This document shows positions 1 through 10,560 of a DNA stretch of 64,000 nucleotides, in pieces. The DNA is taken from assembly GCA_038030265.1 (NCBI GenBank), contig CM075938.1, positions 1,713,009-1,777,008 on the forward strand, in the 5' to 3' direction. Below the pieces are notes generated by a model. It was not told the DNA's origin. It saw only the letters and a list, made by a program, of their open reading frames with translations, and made no database searches. Each line of letters begins with the position of its first letter. Within the stretch, counting starts at the first letter, position 1. This DNA comes from Corythucha ciliata (lineage: Eukaryota > Arthropoda > Insecta > Hemiptera > Tingidae). The translations under genes and the position numbers were made by a program.

Positions 1-564
1 TTGAATTAAAAAACAGCTGAAGGCAAGCGGAACTAGCGGAAGATTACAGTGCCATTGTTCAGTTCGCGACGGCCAGTGATTTTTGGTGAGTTCGATATTT
101 TTGATTTTTAATTTTTCTTTCGAGCGTATTTGCAACCGCCGGGATCATAGTGAACATTGGCGCGAGATCGTCTCTCAGAGTACGTACAATTTTTTTTTTT
201 AAATTATCGTGATTTGAAGTTTACTTTATGAAGGCTTAAAGCTGTCCATAAGGAACGGTGATAAGGTGACGGTGGAGAGACGAGAGGGCCGACCCTTCAC
301 ACTTTTGTCAAAAAGCTGAAGTTTCATGCGTGGAAACATTTCAATTGCTTTGCGTACCCACCATGAATAACAGCAAATTTGGCTGGGCATATTATACTCT
401 TGGTACCTAGCGTTACTATACCAGTCACGATTCATTGTCATTATCGGAAGTGTCTTAATTTTACTGACCCAGATGACTTTCACACAGGTCGACCGGTATG
501 TAAAACGACGCTCTAATTGAGGTACACAGTGGCACACAACGGGTGCGTCAACGCACGCCTTGCC
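1..564. other. Intergenic, nothing recognised
   Basis: No coding signal, RNA gene or repeat that recurs in the window was recognised. The longest open frame (226-537, minus) has no recognisable domain and no splice context, so it is not called. Confidence 0.4.
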
Positions 565-735
565 CCCCGATCGGTTGCAAGAAACTTGAGAAATTCCTGA
601 GAGACTTACAAAACTGACCAGATTAATAAAATAGTCGGATTGAGCTTAAAAATTGGCACACGATTTACGCGTGGGTCAGTACACCTCGACCAACAATTTT
701 ATCTTGGTCAGTCGAGGAAAACTCGGAGAAATTCC
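565..735 (+). repeat. Diverged copy of the 152-bp Foldback unit
   Basis: About 1.1 units of the repeat that builds the element at 21,273-22,461. Shared landmarks in the same order are CCCGATCGGTT, GAGAAATTCCTGA (unit: GGAAAATCCTACTGA), TTGAGCTTAAAAATTGGCA (unit: TCGAGCTGAAACTTGGCA) and ATTTACGCGTGGG. It is much more diverged than the units at 21-22 kb, so it is an old solitary copy. Confidence 0.65.
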
Positions 736-747
736 TAATCCACTGGA

Positions 748-1060
748 CAGAGGCGTAGCCAGCTTTGGTTCCAGGGATAGGCAGCTTCACTGAGGAAAAT
801 GTCAGACGCTCCATTGCCATTTTGCAGGCTCTGGAACTGGAAATCGCCCAATTTTATGGGCACTATCCGTCAAAAAATAAATCTCTGCTGGAAAACAGTC
901 GTTTGTAGCTCTCAATTCCGAATTTTCTGTCCAAAAACTCATGGGCGTTGCCAGATGGGGGCATGGGTGGGCAGTTGCCCTCCTCTAGACCGCCCGCGAA
1001 AGCGAAGACTTAGTGGGGCAGCTGCCCACCGATACCGTCGGGTGTCGGATGTACGAATCC
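748..1060 (+). repeat. hAT-like left end with GGGCAGTTGCCC module
   Basis: Starts CAGAGGCGTAGCCAGC, the same end type as the element at 58,024. At about 950-1,045 comes a module (GGTGGGCAGTTGCCCTCC, then GACTTAGTGGGGCA) that recurs at 58,040-58,115 and, inverted, at 61,262-61,365. No matching right end was found, so this copy is probably truncated or rearranged. Confidence 0.5.
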
Positions 1061-1069
1061 TTCAGGGTC

Positions 1070-1555
1070 GCCACATTTTTTTGCATTCAAGCTCACGAAA
1101 AAAATCATTTCTCGAATTTCGCTCACTGAAAAAAACAACTTTCGAGGATTTTTGCGCCCTAAAAATACATTTTTGCAGATCTGACTCAAATAAAAAACAA
1201 ATTTCTCATATAGCATCATGACCCCAATTTTACGGAATTTTTAAACCGAGTTCGAGCATTTTGCCCTGAAAAAACATTTTTGCGGGTTTGGCTCACTAAA
1301 ACCAATTGCAGCTGAAATTTCGCTATGTCTAAAAAACATCAATTCGCGGATTTGTTTCGCAAAAGCCGTGATTTTCGGTGGTGGGAAAATCAATTTTGTG
1401 GGGTTGCCTAATTCAACAACGAATTTTGCAGTTTTTTTTTGTGGTGCCACGGTAGAACTTTATTTATTATACCTACCTACTTACTTTATTTATTTTTCAT
1501 ACCAAATTCACTATTTCCGCAGGTTTAACTCACTGAAAACCAAATTTCTCGGATT
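1070..1555 (+). repeat. Family B minisatellite array
   Basis: Degenerate units of about 30 bp of the type AATTTCGCGGATTT, GCTCACTGA, AAAACC. It directly follows the GGGCAGTTGCCC module, the same order as inside the element at 58,024-59,232. Confidence 0.7.
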
Positions 1556-2220
1556 GCGCTTCTCCGAAGTCTAAAATCGCCAGTTTAGTGATAAAATTAG
1601 CAGTTATTTGCTCGAAAATCACAATATCAGTACTAGAATCGCCATTTTTGCGCTAAGGTCGCCTAGTTTCGATGTATAATTTTTAGTTTTGAGGTGAAAC
1701 CACTTAATTTATTTCTAGGGTGAAATCGTCACTGTGTGGTGAAAACATCAGTTTTCTGTTAGCAGCTTTGGGGTAAAAACTTCAATTTTGGGTTTAAAAA
1801 ACGTCAGTTTTGAGGAAAAAGTTGATAGTTTTGTGGTAAAACCACCAGTTTGGGGGTGAACATTTCATTTTGAGGGATATTTGTCAAATTTAGCTCGACG
1901 ATAAAACCACTAGTATACGTATTGTATTTAAATCTGCAGTTTTGATAAATAACGTCAGTTTCGGAGTGAAATCCTTAGTTTTGGAGAATTTCAACTCGAA
2001 AAGGGACGATTTTAGTCCAATACTAAACATTTCACGCCAAAGGTGACGCATTACATCTTTACATCAAAACTGAAAATTTTATCCTTAAGCTAAATTTGTC
2101 TGGTTTTCCTAAAAAATGAAAATGTTTCCCCGAAACTGGTAGTTTTACCACAAAATAGAAGTTTTTTAACCGAAAATTCAAGTTTCTACTTTAAAACAAT
2201 TACTTTTTTACAACAATTGG
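1556..2220 (+). repeat. Family E minisatellite array
   Basis: Repeated short blocks such as AAAACGTCAGTTTTGAGG and GGTAAAACCACCAGTTT with irregular spacing. The same family reappears at 3,235-3,370. There is no coding content. Confidence 0.65.
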
Positions 2221-2331
2221 ATTCTACCGGTTTCCGGTTACCGATCAGGAGAAACGCCTAGAGTTTCGAGAAACAATGGACCTGGATGGGGTCCGGCTTA
2301 CCTTATCCCTCGGAGTACGACTCCCAAAGGC

Positions 2332-2404
2332 GTCTCCGTGTCGCAAATGGCAGCGTGCTGTACTGGTAATCCAGAGATTGCGGGTTCAAATCCCACCGGG
2401 GAGC
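2332..2404 (+). tRNA. tRNA-like sequence, anticodon GGT, probably a tRNA-derived relic
   Basis: A 73-nt cloverleaf can be drawn. The acceptor arms pair at 6 of 7 positions (first pair G-G). There is an A-box-like GCAAATGGCAGCG, an anticodon arm with loop CTGGTAA (anticodon GGT, Thr) and one mismatch, and a T arm with B box GGTTCAAATCC carrying one mismatch. Three mismatches, and GGT rather than the usual eukaryotic AGT, make a functional tRNA-Thr doubtful. A tRNA pseudogene or SINE head is as likely. No body or poly(A) tail follows. Confidence 0.4.
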
Positions 2405-2514
2405 CATTTTTTCTCGAAACTCGAATCGTGTTGGGCTATTCCCTTCCATCGTCATTCGGATAACATCAGTTTAATTAATTCATTAATTAAAATACCGGCA
2501 ACAGAAGTATTCAT

Positions 2515-2850
2515 CATATCCATCCAACTCAAATATTCCCGGCTAAAATTCGAAAAAGGCGCTCATTCGTGGCGAAAATTGAGAAAATGCGTCAATTCGT
2601 GGTTTGTGATCCAACTTCCTGGCCAAAATTTGAGAAAAAAACGCTGGTGTGTAATTCTGGTAAATCCGCGACTAAAGTTGAGAAAAGCACTACCTAATTC
2701 ATATTTAAAAGGTGGAAACATCGCTCATTTACGGCAAAAAATGACAAAAAGCGTAAACTATCCGCTAAAATTGAAATTAAACTCTGCTAACTCTCGGCTA
2801 AAATTAGAGAAAAGCTCTAGTTCGCAGCTAAACTTGATAGAAAGTGGTCA
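2515..2850 (-). repeat. Family A minisatellite array, minus orientation
   Basis: Blocks of the type GGCTAAAATTGAGAAAA then GCGCTCATTCG repeat at about 30 bp. This is the reverse complement of the commonest minisatellite in the window. An open frame of 192 codons crosses it but is only the repeat read through. Confidence 0.75.
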
Positions 2851-2954
2851 TTAAGTGATCAAGTAAACAGCCATATTGGGGTTGAAAGAGCTACAGGCAA
2901 AAAATTGTTTTTGGAAGCGCCAAATTCAGCAATTTGGGCAAACCGCTCCGGTTC

Positions 2955-3000
2955 GTCACAGATCCTGCTATTGAATAATTCACTATGAGGCTGCGGCGGC
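2955..3000. repeat. Short dispersed repeat shared with 50,757-50,800
   Basis: The blocks GATCCTGCTATTG, ATAA, TCACTATG and TGCGGC occur in the same order here and at 50,757-50,800. In the second copy it directly abuts a hAT-like end, so it may be a common insertion target. Confidence 0.5.
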
Positions 3001-3189
3001 TTCGTGGTGAGCGTTCCTGGTGGCGTGTGGAGGAGCAGGGTTAGTACAGGCACGCAGTATGAAATTAGGAGAAAAAAAAGAGAGAGAGAGAAAAAAAACA
3101 TTTATTTTCTTTCTCTTTTCATCTCTTCTGGTTCAATTTGTCTTTTCCCCCTACCTCGCCCAAAAATATCCAACATTTTGCCGCCCAGG

Positions 3190-3234
3190 GCTATGCCCCG
3201 GTAGTCCCCCCCCCCCCCCAGATTCGGCCCTGGT
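3190..3234 (-). repeat. hAT-like terminus with poly-C tract
   Basis: A run of 14-15 C is followed by AGATTCGGCCCTG; its complement begins CAGGGCCGAATCT. Ends of the form CAGGGCCGGATTTAAGGGG next to G or C runs recur in the window (18,136; 43,203). The partner end was not identified. Confidence 0.45.
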
Positions 3235-3860
3235 AAAATATCCAGTTTTGGGGTAAAAATAATCACTTTTGGGGGAAAAACCACTAATTATAGGGTAAAA
3301 TCGTCAGTTTAGGTACGTAACGTGAGTTTTTGTAATGAAATTGTAAGATTTTGAAAGTTGAAACCGTCATTTTTTGGTGGGGGGGGGGGCTTGCATGTGA
3401 TTTGAAGGTTAGCGGTGATTTGGAGGGCTTTGCTGTGATTGGGCCTTTGTGGGGGAGGCTTTTGTGGTGGCTCTGCTTGGAGCAACCACCAGTTACTGTG
3501 GTTGGGTCGGAGCTTTGCAGTTGTTGCGGATCCATCCGGAAATTGGAGCTTTGCAGTGGTGTGAGCTTTGCTGTAATTTGGTGCTTTACTGAGACTTGGA
3601 GCTTGGTTTGGAGCTTTATTGAGGTTAGAACTTTTTGTGGTTACAGCTTTTGTGTTTCGGCCCTATTTGTGGTTAGAGGATTGAAGTTTTTGTGGTTTTC
3701 CGTGTTTTTGCCTTCCTTTATGGTTGATCCTTTGCTGTGGTTGGAGCTAAACTGTGGTTTGGAGCTTTACTGGGGTTTAGGTTTGTTGTGGGTTTACTGG
3801 GGTGAAGGTTTGTAGTGGTTTGAGGATTGGCTGTGGTTGGGCCTATTTTGTGGTGGCGAT
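3235..3860 (+). repeat. Family E patch then degenerate family D array
   Basis: 3,235-3,370 is family E. From 3,370 the sequence becomes GT-rich with GGAGCTTTGCTGTGG-like blocks, a decayed relative of the 17-bp array at 19,500-20,390. A 154-codon open frame here encodes only a Trp/Leu/Val-rich repeat peptide and is not a gene. Confidence 0.6.
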
Positions 3861-4544
3861 CTATATAGAGATTGAGAAATTTTCAAAAACAGAATCAATG
3901 AAAATTTAGATTTTATAAGTGTTAAGTATGGATAGGGGGGGGGAGCTGTTGAGCTCAGGACTAAGCCCCATAAAAAAAATAGCCTATAACTCCGCCCCTG
4001 TGCGCCTTCTCATCTTAATCGGCATAAGGACCTAAAAAAACTGGGTATCAGCGTATTTTCTCCATTTTAGCCGCGAAGTTACCCCCAGATGACGCGATTT
4101 CTCTCAATTTGAGCCATCAGAATAGCGCTTTTGTGGGGTGAATTGAATATTCAACAACACTCTTTGGTGATCGCCGGCAAAGTCCCATTCCAACCTGGGT
4201 CCGATGGACTGAAAATCGTCGAAAGGGGACAATATCCGCGTACCAAAACTCGTTATTACGTACCTACGTCCACGAACATAAAATCTACAGCCCTCCCCCC
4301 TCTTGTGTCATCGTCACCACTACCTCGATACGCTATTTATTCACGGACAGTAGTGAGAAAAAGTGCTAAACGACGGCTAAAACGCCAAATCGCGGTTTAT
4401 TATGAACAGTGACTTTGTGGGGCGCTTTGGTGAAAGAACCCGGCAATGGGTCGGTCTCTATAATTGTTGCTTTAAAAAATGATAAAAGAAACATCCAACA
4501 ATAAAAAAAGGTAAATAATAAATATGTGGGTATCTAATACAATT
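3861..4544. other. Intergenic with a hAT-like right end and family A patch
   Basis: A poly-G tract near 3,936 is followed by a terminus ending CTCCGCCCCTG at 4,000 (complement CAGGGGCGGAG). 4,010-4,150 holds a few family A units similar to 13,735-13,830. 4,180-4,500 shows no recognised feature. Confidence 0.45.
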
Positions 4545-4550
4545 TTTATT
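4545..4550 (-). promoter_or_regulatory. Poly(A) signal AATAAA of the BTB zinc-finger gene
   Basis: On the minus strand the downstream frame ends GGT TAA TAA AAA, so AATAAA overlaps the stop codon of the −1 frame (TAA at 4,551-4,549). A poly(A) signal right at this stop supports the −1 frame as the true 3' end of the transcript's coding region. Confidence 0.6.
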
Positions 4551-6806
4551 AACCGTGGAACATCCCAGTTACTTCATCCAAAAGATAACTGTAACTTTCT
4601 TTTTCCTCAAAGTCCCTCAAGCGATTCCAATTTTCATTTCGAGTCGAACCAATATCTTCAACTCTGTTCTCTTCGATTGTCAGTACCCCCGTTGACTCAT
4701 CCAACCTGGGCATAGCTTCGTCGACATTTTTTCCAGGCACGAGATACGCGTTCATATCGAAATCATCCAAACAGTCGAATAGCATTTCGTCGAAATCGTC
4801 AAACCCGTCCATCGAGTCATCATTGTTGTCCATGTCGCAGTAAATTAAATCGGATGTGTCCTCATTGCTTGGGTCGTCCCCGATTACTTTAACAATTTCT
4901 CCAGTCACTTCGTCGAGTTGAATCAGCTCGGAGCTGAACTGACTCGAACCACAAGCCCTACTCATTGTGTCGCCTGAAGTTTTCTCCGAGTCAAAATTAA
5001 CGTAAGTGAGCTCGCCAGTTGTTTCATTCAAGTAGACAGCGCCGCTATTTATGTTGTTTAATGTGAGCACTCCGGTTATTTCGTTCAGAGTGATGCTCCC
5101 AGTCAAATTTCCAATGTTCAAAAGCTTGGTCGTAACGGATGTCCTATTGCTATTGTTGACTATGCTTATTTCCCCAGTTTTGTCAACAAGCACGGTTTTT
5201 TCGGATATTGAATAGGTATTTTCATCTTCACGCCTTTTTGATTTGTTCTCTTCAGCGCGCTTCAGCAAAGTGTGATCACCCTCGTGTTTTTTAGCACGTG
5301 TACTTTGAACTTGTCACGTCGCGTTGTCGAATACCCACAAGTCACACATTGTAGTACATCGGCCTGGTGAATTTTTAAATGACGCTTCAAATTTTTGGCC
5401 AAAGAGAAACCGTGACCGCACGTTTTACACTTCAACTTATGTTCGATTGAGGGCTTTTTACTTTCCTGTTTTTGGGGTACTGCTCGGCTTGTGTTGGAGG
5501 CTTTGGGTCTTTCTTGCTCGTGCCTTGATTGATGCTGGAGTAATTTGTAGCGGAAAGCTGAAGTGAAGCCGCAGTCTGTGCAGGAGTATTTTTTAGAAGA
5601 ATGAGACCGTCGCATGTGATTCTTGACTAGGATTGAAGATTTGAACGGTGACTCGCAGATGGGGCATGAGAACGAACGAGGTGGACCGTGTTGTAATGTG
5701 TGATTTAGCCATTCGTGCCTTTTGATGAATCGGAGTGGACATTTGGAACAGGTGAAAGGAGACGGGTGAAGGTGTTGTTTCAAATGCGACTGAAAGTGCT
5801 GGACGTTAATCGACCTAAAAAGGCAGACTGAACAATAGGTTTCGTCATGCTTTACGCTTTGTAAATGTTCTACCAAGGGGGCAAGCTTCAAAGATGTGAA
5901 ACCACACGTTAGACAGGAAAATGTGTTACGGTGGAAAACTGTTGAATGTTTCTCAAGCAACTCACTGTCGTTTGTCGAAAAATCACAAGTTCTGCACACA
6001 AATTGAGAATCTTTTCTGCCTTGTAGAGAGCATTCATGGGTGAGCCAGTCTTTTCTTTCTAAAAACTCACCCTCGCAACCATTGCAAACGAAAGGATTAT
6101 TGTTTAAGTGCCTAGTCAGGTGGCTATGAAAATCCTGCCAAGAAAACGCTTTGTAGAGGCAAACCGAACAAAGCTGAGTGTCACTTTTGTGACGATCCAA
6201 CGAATGTTGAACTAATGCTGGAATGGAATCAAAAATAAACGAGCAATGAACACACTTGAATGCATCTATGTGGAATAAAACGTCGTGGAGTTTGAACAAA
6301 AACGCATCGTCTGAATAAAAGTTACAGAGCTTGCATCTATCTAGCGGCAAGTCGCCTTGAGGCACATCATTAACATTAAGTTGATCATGTTTGTACTGGT
6401 GGCAAATAGAAAATGCAGCTTTACTTTTCAGGTTAAATGCCAAATTTAACGTGTGGTCGGCGTGTTCCTCATCGAGAACCAGTTGACCTGTGTAGAAGAA
6501 CTGGACGAGCCTTGACACGCACTCGAAACAATTGAAATCACTCCCGGAGAAGCAACAGGTTAAATCTGTCATTTTAATGACGCAGGGATTGTGCGTTGAC
6601 CAGCTGCTCATCTTTGTATCAGTTATTTTTTTGAAAACGTTGGGGCAAAAAGCCGCCATAACAGCCGAGTGAGCTGAAATGGACCGCTCGCCGTGTTGTA
6701 TGATGAGGTCGCAAAAGAGGGCCGAGTTTTTTTGAATGAAGAGTTGCTCTTGAAGAAAGTGGGCGAAATGGCATGAGTCAGAGCTGGATTCAGACGCACA
6801 TGTCAT
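4549..6806 (-). CDS. BTB domain + 12 C2H2 zinc fingers + acidic tail; frame broken by −1 at A6 run
   Basis: Probable nuclear DNA-binding transcription regulator; no orthologue is named. The first ATG at 6,806 lies 8 bases inside an exon whose acceptor (TTTTCAG) ends at 6,815, so a 5' non-coding exon lies upstream. Residues about 26-125 are a BTB/POZ dimerisation domain (FCDLIIQHGERSISAHSAVM). From about residue 157 there are twelve C2H2 motifs; the fourth is degenerate (His-x-Cys). Finger 12 is cut: frame 0 supplies its two Cys and first His, then reads to a stop at 5,262. The second His lies in the −1 frame, entered at 5,286-5,292, which stays open for 245 more codons to 4,549. The joined product would be 752 aa. 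The tail is acidic, with six copies of an L-(D/N)-E-x-T-G-x-(L/I) motif. The break may be a sequencing error in the A run, a young inactivating deletion, or programmed frameshifting. Confidence 0.85.
5286..5292 (-). promoter_or_regulatory. In-phase A AAA AAC slippery heptamer at the frame break
   Basis: In the upstream frame the codons are CTA AAA AAC ACG, which is the canonical phase of an X XXY YYZ −1 slippery site. After a −1 slip the next codon is CAC, giving the finger's missing His and entering the long downstream frame. One extra A (A7) would give the same frame without slippage. A frame 0 stop follows 22 bases later. No strong pseudoknot was obvious by eye; GTGATCAC and AGCGCGCT palindromes lie just downstream. 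Confidence 0.5.
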
Positions 6807-6814
6807 GGCGGGAC

Positions 6815-8704
6815 CTGAAAATTATAATTTATAATCAGAAATAATCGTTTAACATTTTAAAAGCGCACCAACCATCATCTGCATCTTAATTATTGTGCAA
6901 ACCAGGGGTTGAACAATACAATTTAACGTTTTTGGGTTGTATTGATGGGTTACACAATATATTGTACAGCCCATTTTTATTTGCACACATCTGGAAACAA
7001 GTTTGCGCAATAATATTGTGCGAGTATGGGCCCCTTAAAATAGGGAACATGACGAAATTCGCTCGAAGAATCTCTCATTACTTAATTAATACATTTAAAC
7101 GATGAAAAACTAAGACATTTCAAGGCAGCGTCGTAAAAATAATTACACGTTTGTTTGTTATTTAGAGTGATGATGATGATAAGTTCATTTCTGATTTGCT
7201 CTGCTGCTGAGAGACAATCCCTCCTGAGCCGTCCGGTGGACATAACGCACCAAAATCCTTTCGACGTATGCTACCGAGCCATGAATTGACAGAATACACC
7301 AGGGGATTTCAAACCTGACACGTTACCATCGTAAGTACTCGAAATTATTTTGTAGCTTTGCCAAGTCTAGATGATTTCAGCCCCTACATCCTATAAGCAG
7401 TGGCGTAGGAACGTTTTGATATCGGGGGGGGGGGGGGGGCACTGAGAAGAATACCTTTGGATATTGACTTGGAGGGTGAGGGGGTGAAAAATGAAAAGTC
7501 ACAACTTGCGTTGGTACGGCTATCATGCAGTGAATTTGGCAGAGGGATATTGCCTATAAGTATAATGGGCTAACATTTTGTATACAGGGAAACCCCAAGT
7601 ATTAATTCGTCTGAGAAATTGGCCCTAATTTAGTAATAAGTAACTACTTTATGAAACTCTGGCTAGTAGCGAACACATCAAACATTCTACCAAATGATAC
7701 AAAAGGTCATTTGTTGATGTCTGTTACCTAATTTGTTATTTTGATCTTGTTTAACTATGAAAAGTGTGTTGGCAAAAAATAAATAAGTAGATAAATAAAT
7801 AACTAAGAAAGGTAAGTCTGTTCTAATGAATGTTCATGTTCAATTCATAATTAACATCAAGGGCAGTTGTGTTAATCAAGTATATGAATGAGAGCGAAAC
7901 TTTAGCTTACTTGTTTTAAGTTACGAAACAGAATCGGCTGTGACTTGTGATCCGAATTTTGTTCGTGTCAGTTAATGCTCAAAATTACTCAATTCAAATT
8001 GACTACCATTTATCTGGTGAGAATTTAGATTGTTAAACTTGAAGCTTTGATCACCTATCAAAGCGGGAACGCAGGTAAGATGTTAAGGTCCTGACCTGAC
8101 AGATACTTGGGTCGTTTTTATTTGTTATCTCTTCAAATAAACTACTGTTGGTTATCTAGAATATCAGCTCTCAACGACTTTCTTATTAGGAGGTCTGAGG
8201 GGAGCTGCAGCTGGAATATCGTTGGATGAGGAACTAGAGCATAAGGGTTTTTTGTGGTAACGATAGGCCAATTAACGTCACCTTAGTTATGGAGTGGGCC
8301 TTCAGCCGGCTTTAGAGGTATCAGCTTCCGCCTAAAATGAAGATCTGAAAGGTTAATGCCTTGGATCTGCAGATATGCAGGATTAACACTCAAGTTCCAT
8401 TGCATAACTTACAGTGATCTGCAGAGTCAATACCAAACTCTTCCAATGTTCTATAAGTCCCTATACTCGAGCGTTGACAGTCCCGCTCGTGATAGAATCT
8501 CTCAATCGGCTGGTCCGGTCGTGTAGTTTTCTTTCAAGGCAGTTTTAACACGCTTTCATCCACTCACAAGCCCTCCGAAGGACCAGATATGGTGGCTGTC
8601 AGTACCTAAAGGCTGTGTGTAACTATAGGTTCTCCACAGTGGTGGATCTAAGGGCCATGGCCTCAAATCATCAGAGGCCCGATGATCAGAGGTTCTCAAG
8701 AGTC
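6815..8704. other. Intergenic, mostly unique sequence
   Basis: It should hold the promoter and 5' non-coding exon of the BTB zinc-finger gene, but no TATA box or exon can be fixed. A hAT-like left end CAGTGGCGTAGGAACG starts at 7,399 and is followed by 16 G (7,424-7,439); its partner end was not found. The rest shows no recognised feature. Confidence 0.4.
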
Positions 8705-9015
8705 GCGAAATGCCAAGTTATTCAAGGGAAAAACTCTCGCGAATGGCCCCATCTGAGGGGAAAATTGACGTTGAACGCCGCCACGTCAAGGGCAAAATGT
8801 ATGCGAAAGGTCACGCCCTAGGGCAAACTTTAAGCGAAACGACATCACTTTGTGAGGAAAAACTCTTTCGAAAATGCCCCACGGCCGGCAAAACGCAACG
8901 TTCAGGAAAACACTTATGTAAATCGCCACATTCAAGGCAAAATTTACGAGAAATGGCGCGTCAAGGGCAACAAATATGCGAAATGCTTCACCAAGAGCAA
9001 TGTTAAGGTGACACT
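8705..9015 (+). repeat. Family H minisatellite array
   Basis: Blocks like TCAAGGGCAAAATTTACG, GCGAAATGGC and GAGGAAAAACTCTTTCG repeat with a period of about 30-36 bp. Open frames crossing it on both strands are repeat readthrough. The array runs straight into family C. Confidence 0.6.
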
Positions 9016-10090
9016 TTGCCCATTTCATAAAAAACTCGAAAGTTTCACGAAGAAATTGTCTGTTTTATGAGGAAACTTTCAATTTTTATAAGAAATCTTA
9101 AGCTTATGAGCATAATGGTTGATTTTATGAGGACATTTTCAGTCTAAAAGGTGTCAATGAATTTTCAATTTCGTAAGGAAATTGTTAGTTCAAATTGGAA
9201 ATTGTTAATTTCAAGAGGAAATAATAAATTTTCTTGGAATTGTTAATTTTAAGATGAAATTGTCAGTTTCACGAGGAAATTGTCATTTTTATTATCAAAT
9301 TGACATTTTTATTAGCTCACTGTCAATTTAACTAAAAACTTGTCAATTTGAAGCAGAAATTGTCAATTTCACGAGGAAATTGTCACTTGTCCTCAATAGT
9401 TTTATTTTTGGTCCATGGAACTTATTAATTCTACCCCACGACTCGATGAGCGATTGCCCTTTCGGTGATTATTATTAATACAGAAATTGGTGATCGTTAC
9501 GAAATTACCAATTTTATAGGGACATTGTCAATTTTATGAGGAAATTGTACATTTTACGAGGAAATTGTCAATTTTATGAGGATATTGTCCATTTTATGAC
9601 GAAATAATCAATATTGTGAATAATTGTCCATGTTATGAAGATACATTGTCAATTTTATGAGGAAATTGTCAATTTCATAAGGGAATTGCCCATTTTATTA
9701 GGAAATTGTCAATTTTATAAGGAAATCGTGAGTTTTGTGAGGAAATTGTACGTTTTATAGAAAAATTGTCAATTTTATGAGGAAATTATTTATTTTAAGA
9801 GGAATTTCTCACTTTTATGAGGACCATAAGATGGTCAATTGTATGAAGAAATAATAAATTTTATAGGGAAATTGTCTATTTTGAGGAAATTGGCAATTCG
9901 TCAATTTTATGAGAAAATGTTCTGTTTTATGAGGAAATTGTCAATTTACGAGGAAATAATTAATTTTACAGGTAAATTTTCAGTGACGAAATTTTCAGTT
10001 TTATGTGGAAATTGTGTATTTTACTAGGAAATTGTATATTTTATGAGGGAATTTTTAATTTCGTGAGGAGACTGTCAATTTGATGAACAG
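9016..10090 (+). repeat. Family C 20-bp array with internal unique island
   Basis: About 45 degenerate copies of GGAAATTGTCAATTTTATGA. 9,395-9,500 is a non-repetitive island (TCGATGAGCGATTGCCC, TTTCGGTGATTATTATTAA). The island and flanking array recur inverted at 24,122-24,720, so island and array moved together. Confidence 0.8.
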
Positions 10091-10560
10091 CAAATTTCGG
10101 AAATTTGTTTGCCAGTAAACCAATTTCGCTAGTTGGCCTATTTCAGTGACCGGTTGCGTCGTTTTTTCGCACTAAGAAACGTTTTTAGCTGGTTTCACTC
10201 AATAAAAAAGTAATTTCCCTGATTTCGCTTACTGAAAAACCCCAATTTTTGAGGGTTACAACCGCGATGCTAGCCGTGGGACCAATGGCCCCCTCTTTTT
10301 GCCAAACTAATGGTTCACGTTACATAGGTAGTTAATTCAATGTTGTTTTTTTTTTCACTTTTCCCGACCTTTGGGTTTCCTCAATTTTCCGATGTTTCAA
10401 TTATCAAAGATTGAGAACTGTGTCTGTCTAACGACTGTGTGACGTATGGTATTTTGGTATGTGCGGGGGCCGGATGGAGTCATAATATATTTGGCTCCCT
10501 TCTTAAGCCGACTTGGCCAGTTTCGGACCTTTTTTTATATGAAAAAAATAGTGATCAACG
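10091..10560. repeat. Short family B patch, then unrecognised sequence
   Basis: 10,091-10,260 has B-like blocks (AATTTCGCTAGTTGGC, TTTCGCTTACTGAAAAACC). 10,261-10,560 has T-rich sequence with nothing recognised. Confidence 0.5.

Noticed and set aside
2276..2854. 192-codon open frame, plus strand
   Set aside because: Crosses the tRNA-like sequence and a family A array; composition is that of the repeat and no domain is seen.
3351..3815. 154-codon Trp/Leu-rich open frame
   Set aside because: Decayed family D repeat; no domain and no conserved start.
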